Positions 1-5,452 of a stretch of 14,300 nucleotides of DNA are shown piece after piece. The DNA comes from Bacteroidota bacterium. GTDB taxonomy: Bacteria > Bacteroidota > Bacteroidia > Flavobacteriales_F > PHOS-HE28. Both the position numbers and the translations under genes were made by a program. The stretch lies in assembly GCA_023418095.1 (NCBI GenBank), contig JAEZDL010000021.1:1-14300 (forward strand). The letters run 5' to 3'. A model generated the notes under the pieces. That model ran no database searches. It saw only the letters and a list, made by a program, of their open reading frames with translations, and was not told where the DNA came from. Each line of letters starts with the position of its first letter. The first letter of the stretch is position 1.

Positions 1-143
1 GCCATCACGCCGCTGATGATCAAGGCGGTGGCCATGTAGCTGAAGACCTTCGAAAGGAAGATCCGCACATTGGCGGCGCCATGTACATCGGCTCCGGTGA
101 AAACGGGTGCTCCGGTTTGAAAGATCTGTCTGTTCTGTTCCAT
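1..143 (-). CDS. Bax inhibitor-1/YccA family membrane protein, N-terminal fragment
   Basis: Only the first 47 codons are in the window; the gene runs off the left edge. The ATG is at 143-141. The start of the protein is polar (MEQNRQIF, then a Gly/Ala-rich stretch) and leads into FLSKVFSYMATALIISGVM, which matches the 'FL.kvy.wM..gL.itg' entry into the first transmembrane helix of the Bax inhibitor-1/YccA family. These are multi-helix inner-membrane proteins of about 230 residues; E. coli YccA is linked to FtsH protease control. The assignment rests on this short segment, so the specific role is unknown. A TAACTTAG octamer on the minus strand at 195-188 could be part of a promoter, but no matching -33 TTG is evident. 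Confidence 0.6.
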   Translation of the reverse strand, partial: MEQNRQIFQTGAPVFTGADVHGAANVRIFLSKVFSYMATALIISGVM

Positions 144-222
144 TATCGTTCGTTGGTCGTTTGGCCGCGGGTGGTTCCCGGCGGAAGCTAAGTTATCGTT
201 CGGATCGTTACCGGATCACAGT

Positions 223-264
223 AAGGAAGGATGAATGTTGAAGGCTGAAGGCTTAAGTACGAAG
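223..264. repeat. Degenerate 7-bp phased repeat, about six units
   Basis: Reading the plus strand in steps of seven from 223 gives AAGGAAG, GATGAAT, GTTGAAG, GCTGAAG, GCTTAAG, TACGAAG. Most units end in GAAG or AAG. It lies in the 153-bp gap between folE and the Bax inhibitor-like gene, which are both on the minus strand. Units are imperfect, so it is either an old simple-sequence array or low-complexity spacer. Confidence 0.4.
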
Positions 265-268
265 CACT

Positions 269-293
269 GCTCCTGCTCCTGCCCCTGCTCCTG
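269..293. repeat. Short 6-bp tandem repeat, four units of GCTCCT
   Basis: GCTCCT, GCTCCT, GCCCCT, GCTCCT and a final G lie end to end, four bases downstream of the folE stop codon (folE is on the minus strand). One unit has a single T-to-C change. It is pyrimidine-rich on the plus strand and directly follows the 7-bp phased repeat at 223-264. Confidence 0.6.
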
Positions 294-296
294 AAT

Positions 297-971
297 TCAA
301 TGCAGCCTTGCTTGTATGAGTTGGATGAATTCCTCGCGGGTGCGGTTATCGTCCAGGAAGATGCCGGTGAAGGCGGAAGTGGTGGTGACCGAGTTCTGTT
401 TTTGGATGCCGCGCATCTGCATGCACAGGTGGCTGGCCTCGATCACCACGGCCACACCCAGCGGCTGGAGCGTTTCCTGCATGCAATCGCGGATCTCGTT
501 CGTGAGCCGCTCTTGCACCTGCAAGCGGCGAGCGTAAGCATCCACAACGCGGGGAACTTTGCGCAACCCCACGATCCGGCCGTTGGGTACGTAGGCCACA
601 TGCGCTTTGCCGAAGAACGGCAGCATGTGGTGCTCGCACATGCTGTACACTTCGATGTCCTTCACCAGCACCATCTGGCTGTAATCCTCGGTGAACATCG
701 CGCTGCGCAGGATCGCGCCGGGATCGAGGTCGTAACCATGCGTCAGGTATTGCAGCGCCTTGGCCACGCGCTCGGGCGTACGTTTCAAGCCTTCGCGATC
801 GGGATCCTCACCGATCGTGCGCAAAATGTCCTTGTAATGATCGGCCAGTTGCGCGATCGCCTTCTCATCATATTGATCGATACGCTCGTAACCTTCGCCC
901 ACAGACTCGTGTTCGCCACCCACGAAACCGGTCTGCGCCCGCATCACATTCTTTTTCAGTTCGTCCTTCAT
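297..971 (-). CDS. folE: GTP cyclohydrolase I (FolE)
   Basis: Cytoplasmic enzyme converting GTP to 7,8-dihydroneopterin triphosphate, the entry step to folate, tetrahydropterins and queuosine. The 224-residue product is of normal length for the family (E. coli 222). Zinc ligands are visible as C112 and H115 in SMCEHHMLPFFGKAHVAY and C183 in SHLCMQMRG; these sit two residues on from the E. coli positions C110, H113 and C181. The QKQNSVTTTSAF segment (190-201) is also typical. I chose the ATG at 971-969 because homology starts shortly after it and because it overlaps the stop of the upstream pterin synthase by 4 bp (ATGA). The open frame continues upstream to 1256, but that part is only the shadow of the neighbour. 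The two genes almost certainly form one transcript and are translationally coupled. Confidence 0.96.
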   Translation of the reverse strand: MKDELKKNVMRAQTGFVGGEHESVGEGYERIDQYDEKAIAQLADHYKDILRTIGEDPDREGLKRTPERVAKALQYLTHGYDLDPGAILRSAMFTEDYSQMVLVKDIEVYSMCEHHMLPFFGKAHVAYVPNGRIVGLRKVPRVVDAYARRLQVQERLTNEIRDCMQETLQPLGVAVVIEASHLCMQMRGIQKQNSVTTTSAFTGIFLDDNRTREEFIQLIQARLH

Positions 972-1396
972 CGTGCGTCCGGCCCGTGGTACTCCACGTA
1001 ATTGTTCTCCGTTTCCTGCAGCTTTACGCGGAAGAGCTTCCCGCCGGCTTCGCGCAACGGCTTTTCCAGTTGTTCCCAGATCGCGATCGCCAGGTTCTCC
1101 GTGCTGCTGTAGCGGCCTTTCATGAAATCCACGTCCATGTCTATGTTCTTGTGGTCCACCAGGTCGATCACGCGTTCCTTCATTATGCGGCCCACGATCG
1201 AAAGGTCGATCACAAAACCCGTTTCCGCGCTCGGCTCGCCCGCCACCGTCACCCACAGTTCATAATTGTGGCCGTGCCAGTTGGGGTTGCTGCACTTGCC
1301 GAACACTTCCATATTCTTCTCCTCGCTCCAATCGGGGCGGGCAAGTTTGTGTGCGGCACTGAAACGCTCGCGGCGGGTGATGTGGACGATGGGCAT
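968..1396 (-). CDS. queD: 6-carboxytetrahydropterin synthase / 6-pyruvoyltetrahydropterin synthase family (COG0720)
   Basis: The 142-residue product belongs to the zinc-dependent pterin synthase family that acts on 7,8-dihydroneopterin triphosphate, the product of the overlapping folE. Zinc ligands are H16 (FSAAHKL), H41 and H43 (HGHNY); the catalytic Cys is C35; D81-H82 (LVDHKN) completes the active-site set; E128 in QETENNYVEY should anchor the pterin. The Cys-to-His spacing is C-x5-HGHNY (GKCSNPNWHGHNY), as in animal-type 6-pyruvoyltetrahydropterin synthase, whereas E. coli QueD has C-x3-HGH. Bacteroidota proteins of this kind are commonly annotated as QueD, so the substrate outcome (queuosine or tetrahydrobiopterin-like) is uncertain. 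The ATG at 1396-1394 is chosen because family similarity starts at residue 3 and a near-perfect promoter lies 12 nt upstream; upstream in-frame sequence (to 1489) is not protein-like. First gene of the operon with folE. Confidence 0.9.
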   Translation of the reverse strand: MPIVHITRRERFSAAHKLARPDWSEEKNMEVFGKCSNPNWHGHNYELWVTVAGEPSAETGFVIDLSIVGRIMKERVIDLVDHKNIDMDVDFMKGRYSSTENLAIAIWEQLEKPLREAGGKLFRVKLQETENNYVEYHGPDAR

Positions 1397-1408
1397 GGTA
1401 AGGCGCCG

Positions 1409-1416
1409 CAAAGATA
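1409..1416 (-). promoter_or_regulatory. Bacteroidota -7 promoter box for the pterin operon
   Basis: The minus strand reads TATCTTTG, a perfect match to the Bacteroidota -7 consensus TAnnTTTG. It ends 12 nt before the ATG at 1396, which predicts a very short 5' leader. No clear TTG -33 element is seen 17-23 nt upstream, where the minus strand is C-rich, so support rests on the -7 box and its position. Confidence 0.5.
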
Positions 1417-1438
1417 CCGGGTGTGGGGGGAATGGGGA

Positions 1439-1541
1439 GTGAGGGCGTGCCCCGGCCCAAATGCGGCGGGGTCGGGCTATTCGCTGCAAGTCCGCGCTCG
1501 CAAAGCCTCGCTTGCGGGCTTTCCGCTGCTATCCCTCACGC
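1439..1541. repeat. Hairpin-rich intergenic element, probable dispersed Bacteroidota repeat
   Basis: The ends form a perfect 7-bp inverted repeat: GTGAGGG at 1439-1445 and CCCTCAC at 1533-1539. Inside, CCCC (1450-1453) can pair with GGGG (1468-1471), and GCAAG (1486-1490) with CTTGC (1511-1515). The order GGGCGTGCCCC ... GGGTCGGGCTATTCGCTGC ... CCGCTGCTATCCCTCACGC resembles, from memory, a dispersed intergenic repeat found in many Bacteroidota genomes. It lies between the divergent pterin operon and T9SS cargo gene. It has no long ORF with protein-like content. Identity as a dispersed element cannot be proven from one copy. Confidence 0.45.
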
Positions 1542-1614
1542 GGCTTGCCGTTCCCCAGATCGCTGATAGTATTTCGAAGGTGTCAATTACCTTTCGATTA
1601 ATTACCGTTTCTAA

Positions 1615-2607
1615 ATGAAGACCATAACAGTCGCTTTCAGTTTGTTCTTATCGAGCGTTGTGAGCTCACAAGTCGTACTATCAGACTGTACTGCTCCGGA
1701 CAGTATTGTTTCCCTCTATAGAACTGATGCGGATCGGTTGGCATTATATAAGATCTTCGACCAGCAACTTTCCGATACAGATAATGTTTGGATCCAGTTC
1801 GAACATGTCGATACTGTACTTCGAGCATTGCTTGCAGTCTATAATGCCGTCGATCTACCTGCGCGTGATACTATAGTTGAAATGTTTGAAGTGCACACAC
1901 GGCCTTCGATATACTTGGATCGTTTGAGCATTGCCGGAAGTCAATCGCAGCCTTGGGTAGAGTCGATGCAGAATGATGTCTTTCCAACCGGACATGCTAC
2001 AATAGATAGTTTGATGACACTCTATTCTCTTCAACAATATTCTTCGTATATATTCCCGCCACCTTTATCCACCTATATAGCGAGATTGGAAGCACCGGTC
2101 AATATGAATACGTTAAGGCTGAGAGAACTTTTTGATCAGATCCCTGAAGTTCAGTATGCAGATGCCACCCAATCCTTTGGGGGAGGATTTAATATTACTG
2201 ATTCTATTCACACAGATCACGTTGAGCTGATCTATAATATCGGGTGGCTCTTTTGTCAGAATGGCGGGTGTATGTACAACCGATACTGGCAATTCAATGT
2301 TTATGAAGATTGTTCAGTTGAGTTTGTAGCAAGTTGGGGCGATCCTTTGGATCTATCCGTGTCAGTTCGAGAAAGTTCGCGGAGTTCCGCAAAAGTTTAT
2401 CCGAATCCTTTTCAGGATCGGATAATCGTAGTTGATCTGGAACCTGGAACAAACTACATCATTCACGATGCATTAGGTCAAACGGTGCGTCAGGGATTCG
2501 TTTCTAATGGGATCATCGGGGATCTTGGCGAACTAGAACGCGGGATTTATGAATTGTCGCTTTTTCAAGGAGATAGTAGAACGTCAATTAAGCTGATAAG
2601 GGAATAA
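1615..2607 (+). CDS. Secreted protein of unknown function with T9SS C-terminal sorting domain
   Basis: The 330-residue product starts with a signal peptide (MKTITVAFSLFLSSVVSSQ, cleavage near residue 19). From about residue 260 it has a type A T9SS sorting domain: KVYPNPFQDRIIV, a central IIHDALGQTVRQG-like segment and GIYELSLFQGDSRTSIKLI at the end. It should cross the outer membrane through the type IX system and be released or anchored there. The middle (about 30-250) matches no family I know. C214 and C219 in LFCQNGGCMYNRYWQFNV, with C233, recall a Cys-Trp segment seen in other Bacteroidota T9SS cargo (from memory), possibly a disulfide. Base composition is visibly more AT-rich than hldD or folE, suggesting fast evolution or later acquisition. 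A 7/8 match to the -7 box (TACCTTTC, 1588-1595) lies 19 nt before the ATG. The gene stands alone. Confidence 0.88.
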   Translation: MKTITVAFSLFLSSVVSSQVVLSDCTAPDSIVSLYRTDADRLALYKIFDQQLSDTDNVWIQFEHVDTVLRALLAVYNAVDLPARDTIVEMFEVHTRPSIYLDRLSIAGSQSQPWVESMQNDVFPTGHATIDSLMTLYSLQQYSSYIFPPPLSTYIARLEAPVNMNTLRLRELFDQIPEVQYADATQSFGGGFNITDSIHTDHVELIYNIGWLFCQNGGCMYNRYWQFNVYEDCSVEFVASWGDPLDLSVSVRESSRSSAKVYPNPFQDRIIVVDLEPGTNYIIHDALGQTVRQGFVSNGIIGDLGELERGIYELSLFQGDSRTSIKLIRE

Positions 2608-2656
2608 ATGCGGCCAAAGCATTTCAGAGATTCCGGTTCAAGCCCGGATTGACATC
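2581..2656 (+). other. tRNA-like cloverleaf or paired hairpins at the 3' end of the T9SS gene
   Basis: These 76 nt can fold much like a tRNA. An acceptor-like stem pairs 2581-2587 with 2649-2655 (6 of 7 pairs, one C-A mismatch). A perfect 5-bp stem AATGC/GCATT (2607-2611, 2619-2623) encloses the 7-nt loop GGCCAAA. A perfect 5-bp stem TCCGG/CCGGA (2632-2636, 2644-2648) encloses TTCAAGC, a canonical T-loop. Against a real tRNA: only two of four D-stem pairs form, the invariant T before the anticodon position is G, the variable region is 8 nt, and the first 27 nt are the coding end of the upstream gene. A simpler reading is two consecutive hairpins after the stop codon; the first extends to AAATGC/GCATTT and could help end transcription, though no U-tract follows. 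Confidence 0.25.
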
Positions 2657-2673
2657 TCGCCGGGAATTACATC

Positions 2674-2702
2674 TTGCCCCGAAATCACAAGATCTAACTT
2701 CG
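2674..2702 (+). promoter_or_regulatory. Bacteroidota-type promoter for hldD
   Basis: TTG at 2674-2676 is followed after 18 nt by TAACTTCG at 2695-2702, one mismatch from TAnnTTTG. Only six bases separate the box from the ATG at 2709, so the transcript is predicted to be leaderless or nearly so. The same layout, TTG-N18-TATCTTCA, precedes the M23 peptidase gene. Confidence 0.5.
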
Positions 2703-2708
2703 CCGCCC

Positions 2709-3674
2709 ATGATCGTTGTCACTGGTGCCGCAGGTTTCATCGGGAGTTGCTTGATCGGCGAATTGCAGCGCGATGGCTGGGCCGACATCGTGGCCGTGGA
2801 TGATTTCTCCCGCGCCGACAAGGCACCGAACCTCGAAGGCAAGAAGCTCACCGCGAAGGTCGATCGGAAGGAATTTTTGCAATGGCTCGACGAGAACGAG
2901 AAGCTCGTGCAGTTCATCTTCCACCTTGGCGCACGCACCGATACCACGGAGTTCGATCGGAAGATCTTCGATGAGCTGAACGTGCAGTACAGCAAGGATG
3001 TGTGGGAGCGTTGTGTGAAGTATGGGATCCCGCTGGTGTACGCATCTTCCGGCGCCACGTATGGCGAAGGCGAACTCGGCTATTCCGATGATCACGAACT
3101 GCCCTTCAAGCTGCAACCGCTGAATCCGTACGGTGAGAGCAAGAACGAGTTCGACAAGTGGGCATTATCACAAGAGAGAAAACCGTACTTCTGGGCAGGA
3201 TTGAAATTCTTCAATGTGTATGGCCCGAACGAGTACCACAAAGGCCGCATGGCGAGCGTGGTGTTCCATGCCTTCAACCAGATACAGGCGAATGGTGGAA
3301 TGAAACTTTTCCGCAGCCACCGCCCGGATTACAAGGACGGTGAACAGCTGCGTGATTTCGTTTACGTGAAGGATGTGTGCAGCGTATGCCTTTTCCTGAT
3401 GCAGCACCGGAAGGGAAGCGGGATCTATAACCTTGGCACCGGCAAAGCGCGCACCTTCCTCGATCTGGCTCGATCAACATTCAAGGCGCTTGGAAAACCG
3501 GAGAAGATCGAATTCATCGATACACCGATCGATATCCGAGACAAGTACCAATATTTCACCGAAGCGAAGATGGAGAAACTGCGCTCGATCGGTTACGTCA
3601 AGCCCTTCACTTCACTCGAATCCGGTGTGGAGGATTACGTGAAGAATTACCTGCGGAAGAAAGCCTACTGCTGA
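2709..3674 (+). CDS. hldD: ADP-L-glycero-D-manno-heptose 6-epimerase (HldD/RfaD)
   Basis: Cytoplasmic NADP-dependent short-chain dehydrogenase-type enzyme that epimerises ADP-D-glycero- to ADP-L-glycero-manno-heptose for the LPS inner core. The 321-residue product has the Rossmann motif VTGAAGFIGS at 4-13, SSGATYGEG at 113-121, and the catalytic pair in YGESK (Y141, K145). HldD-specific segments follow: FFNVYGPNEYHKGRMASVVFH (168-187 region), RDFVYVKDV (215-223), YNLGTGKARTF (240-250) and DKYQYFTEAKM (278-288). I chose ATG 2709 because the Rossmann fold begins at once and the promoter is six bases upstream; an in-frame TTG at 2649 would add 20 residues unlike the family. The last 10 bases overlap the convergent MerR gene. 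No other heptose gene is in the window. Confidence 0.93.
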   Translation: MIVVTGAAGFIGSCLIGELQRDGWADIVAVDDFSRADKAPNLEGKKLTAKVDRKEFLQWLDENEKLVQFIFHLGARTDTTEFDRKIFDELNVQYSKDVWERCVKYGIPLVYASSGATYGEGELGYSDDHELPFKLQPLNPYGESKNEFDKWALSQERKPYFWAGLKFFNVYGPNEYHKGRMASVVFHAFNQIQANGGMKLFRSHRPDYKDGEQLRDFVYVKDVCSVCLFLMQHRKGSGIYNLGTGKARTFLDLARSTFKALGKPEKIEFIDTPIDIRDKYQYFTEAKMEKLRSIGYVKPFTSLESGVEDYVKNYLRKKAYC

Positions 3675-4021
3675 AAAGCCTTCCGCATTTCGATCAGCGC
3701 CGATCGCACCTTTTGCAGTTTCGATCGCACTTCTTCGATCGGTAACGGTACTTCGAAAAGGGTTGGTTCCTCCTTCGATCGCAATTGCTCGCGTGCACCG
3801 CTCAATGTGAAGCCTTTCTCCTTGACCAGGTGGTGGATCCGCTTCAGGTGATCGATGTCCTTCCGCTCGAAAAGCCGATCGCCCTTGCTGGTGCGCCGTG
3901 GCCGCATGCCGCCCATTTCCTTCTCCCAATAACGGATCAGCGAAGCGTTCACGCCCAGCTCGGCGGCCACTTCGCCGATGGTGAAGTAGAGCTTTTCGAT
4001 CTGTTTTTCCTTGTAGGGCAT
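3665..4021 (-). CDS. MerR-type HTH transcriptional regulator
   Basis: The 118-residue product has a MerR DNA-binding domain: FTIGEVAAELGVNASLIRYW (13-32) is the helix-turn-helix, followed by a wing with RPRRTSKGDRLF (40-51), then helices KDIDHLKRIHHLVKEKGFTL (54-73). The tail (95-118, EVRSKLQKVRSALIEMRKAF) is a short helix, probably for dimerisation; it has no ligand-binding domain and no metal-binding Cys cluster, so the signal is unknown. I chose the ATG at 4021, 17 bp after the M23 peptidase stop; a TTG at 4042 would add seven residues. It is very probably cotranscribed with the peptidase. From memory, small MerR proteins beside M23 peptidases recur in Bacteroidota. Its end overlaps hldD by 10 bp in convergent orientation. 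Confidence 0.88.
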   Translation of the reverse strand: MPYKEKQIEKLYFTIGEVAAELGVNASLIRYWEKEMGGMRPRRTSKGDRLFERKDIDHLKRIHHLVKEKGFTLSGAREQLRSKEEPTLFEVPLPIEEVRSKLQKVRSALIEMRKAFQQ

Positions 4022-4038
4022 CGGCAATGCCAAATGTA

Positions 4039-5010
4039 TCAATCCAGCGATTGTCCCGCGTTGCGCGAGATCTCCAGCATCAGCGCATATTCCTCCGGTG
4101 AAAGATCGTTGAAGAAGAAGTTCACCGGATCGACCTGCTCGCCGCCTTTGCGTACTTCGTAATGCAGGTGCGGACCAGAGCTCAATCCGGAGTTGCCGAC
4201 AAGACCGATCACATCGCCACGCTTCACTTTCTGTCCCTTGCGAACTTCGATCTTGCTCAGGTGCGCGTACAGCGTTTCGTAATCGAAGCCATGATCGATG
4301 ATCACGTGCATTCCGTAACCGTTGGTCGCATAATCGGCGAAGGTCACTTTTCCATCTCCTGTCGCGTAGATCGGTGTGCCCGGTTTCGCGGTGAAATCCA
4401 TGCCGCCATGGAATTTGTTGATCTTGTGGATCGGATGGATGCGCCAGCCGAAACCACCGGCCGTCATGGTGAGATCCTCATTGGGGATCGGTTGGATCGA
4501 TGGGATCGATGCGAGCATTTCCTGTTTGCGAAGGACAAGTGAAGCGACCTCATCCAGTGACTTCGATTGCACGACGAGTTGGCGCGTAAGCCGATCGAGC
4601 CGTTTGCGTGTTTCGATCACCATTGCGCTGCTGGCGAATCCTTCCACGTCCTTGTAACGGTTCACTCCGCCCGACCCGGCTTCGCGCATCGTCGCGGGCA
4701 ATGGATCGGCCTCGAAGATCACGCGATAGATGTTGTCATCACGCCGGCGTACATCGGCCAGCACCGTCTCCAGTTCGTTCAACTGTTTGTTCAGCAGTTC
4801 GTACTGGATCAGCAACTGTTGGTTCTCGCGGCGCAGCGTTGTCTCCTTGGGCGAATCCACGAATTGGTAGACCAGCACGATGCCGATCAACCCCACCACC
4901 AGCCCGGGTGTAAGCAATAGGGTAAGACGCTTCGTTCTCTGCCATGCCGAAAGGCGGATGCGCTCGAAGTTGAGCGTGTCAGGATTGAAGCGGTACTTCA
5001 GTTCGGCCAT
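4039..5010 (-). CDS. Membrane-anchored M23 family metallopeptidase (LytM/DipM-like)
   Basis: The 323-residue protein has a basic cytoplasmic N-terminus, one transmembrane helix (about 30-51, LTLLLTPGLVVGLIGIVLVY), a periplasmic coiled-coil-like region (about 55-165) and a C-terminal M23 domain (about 184-298). Zinc ligands H201 and D205 (FHGGMDF) and H283 (HLHYE), with the catalytic H250 (YAHLS) and H281, are all present, so it should be an active peptidoglycan endopeptidase. It probably cuts cross-link peptides during growth or division. The ATG at 5010 is supported by a promoter nine bases upstream. The MerR gene follows after 17 bp. In Bacteroidota this protein type usually occurs as a stand-alone cell-wall enzyme, and I see no partner such as FtsEX here. 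Confidence 0.92.
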   Translation of the reverse strand: MAELKYRFNPDTLNFERIRLSAWQRTKRLTLLLTPGLVVGLIGIVLVYQFVDSPKETTLRRENQQLLIQYELLNKQLNELETVLADVRRRDDNIYRVIFEADPLPATMREAGSGGVNRYKDVEGFASSAMVIETRKRLDRLTRQLVVQSKSLDEVASLVLRKQEMLASIPSIQPIPNEDLTMTAGGFGWRIHPIHKINKFHGGMDFTAKPGTPIYATGDGKVTFADYATNGYGMHVIIDHGFDYETLYAHLSKIEVRKGQKVKRGDVIGLVGNSGLSSGPHLHYEVRKGGEQVDPVNFFFNDLSPEEYALMLEISRNAGQSLD

Positions 5011-5019
5011 GCAGGGCGG

Positions 5020-5048
5020 TGAAGATAACTTCCAGCATTAAGCTACAA
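5020..5048 (-). promoter_or_regulatory. Bacteroidota-type promoter for the M23 peptidase-MerR operon
   Basis: On the minus strand TTG (5048-5046) is followed after exactly 18 nt by TATCTTCA (5027-5020), matching six of eight bases of TAnnTTTG. The ATG is nine bases further on. The spacing equals that in the hldD promoter. The -33 part lies within the left end of the 7-bp repeat array. Confidence 0.45.
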
Positions 5049-5149
5049 CTTTCAAGGCTCAAGCTTCAAGCTACAGAACTCAGATCACGATTCACGACTC
5101 ACGATTCACGACTCGCGACTCACGACTCACGACTCACGACTCAAGATTC
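5038..5149. repeat. 7-bp tandem repeat array, nine clear ACGAYTC units plus older units
   Basis: From 5087 to 5149 nine units lie in perfect 7-bp phase: ACGATTC, ACGACTC, ACGATTC, ACGACTC, GCGACTC, then three ACGACTC, then AAGATTC. The same phase continues leftwards with TTAAGCT, ACAACTT, TCAAGGC, TCAAGCT, TCAAGCT, ACAGAAC, TCAGATC (5038-5086), giving 16 heptamers in all. It fills much of the 218-bp gap between the Kazal lipoprotein gene and the M23 promoter. Nothing recognisable lies between 5150 and 5228 except a TAACTTGA octamer on the minus strand (5168-5161). Confidence 0.85.
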
Positions 5150-5228
5150 CATCACATGTCTCAAGTTAGCGGCAAGCGGCGAGCGGGAAGTATTGGATCG
5201 GACTTTGATCCCTGAACCTCGATCCGCG

Positions 5229-5441
5229 TCATTCACATTCACCTTTGCGCTCCGCTCTGATCCCATTGCGGCGCGCTTCACATTCGTTCCCATAGGTCTT
5301 GCCATCGCAGCCGCACACCGGATCATAGAGCATGATGCACACATCGTTCTTGTGCTGTTCGCGCATTTTCCGATCGGGGCAGTCGGCTTCCTTGTTACAA
5401 CCTGTCGCCACTACGGCCATGAGCAAAATGAGCTTTTCCAT
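5229..5441 (-). CDS. Small Kazal-type serine protease inhibitor lipoprotein
   Basis: The 70-residue product has a short signal peptide ending in a lipobox, VVATGC, with lipidation at C15. The mature part is a single Kazal domain with six cysteines (C21, C35, C43, C45, C54, C69) and the family signature PVCGCDGKTYGNEC (41-54). Kazal domains inhibit serine proteases by presenting a reactive loop just after the second Cys, here around I36-M37-L38. As a lipoprotein it should sit in the periplasm or on the cell surface. I chose the ATG at 5441; a TTG at 5456 would add five residues before the signal peptide. It follows the Omp85-like gene by 11 bp on the same strand, so they are probably cotranscribed. 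The protease target is unknown. Confidence 0.85.
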   Translation of the reverse strand: MEKLILLMAVVATGCNKEADCPDRKMREQHKNDVCIMLYDPVCGCDGKTYGNECEARRNGIRAERKGECE

Positions 5442-5452
5442 GTTGAAGTGGA

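Noticed and set aside
300..1001. Long plus-strand ORFs opposite folE and the pterin synthase
   Set aside because: They are His/Val-rich antisense shadows of well-supported genes on the minus strand.
972..1256. N-terminal extension of FolE into the upstream frame
   Set aside because: The added residues are the shadow of the pterin synthase gene and match nothing; the ATGA overlap at 968-971 gives the natural start.
2581..2656. A functional tRNA gene (anticodon position CCA, Trp)
   Set aside because: The D-stem is mostly unpaired, the base before the anticodon is G instead of T, the variable region is 8 nt, and the 5' third is the coding end of a T9SS domain. Kept only as a tRNA-like fold.
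2649..2708. TTG 2649 as the hldD start
   Set aside because: The added 20 residues are not family-like, and the region contains the promoter boxes and the tRNA-like fold.
5087..5149. CRISPR array
   Set aside because: The unit is 7 bp with no spacers and no cas genes; it is a simple tandem repeat.
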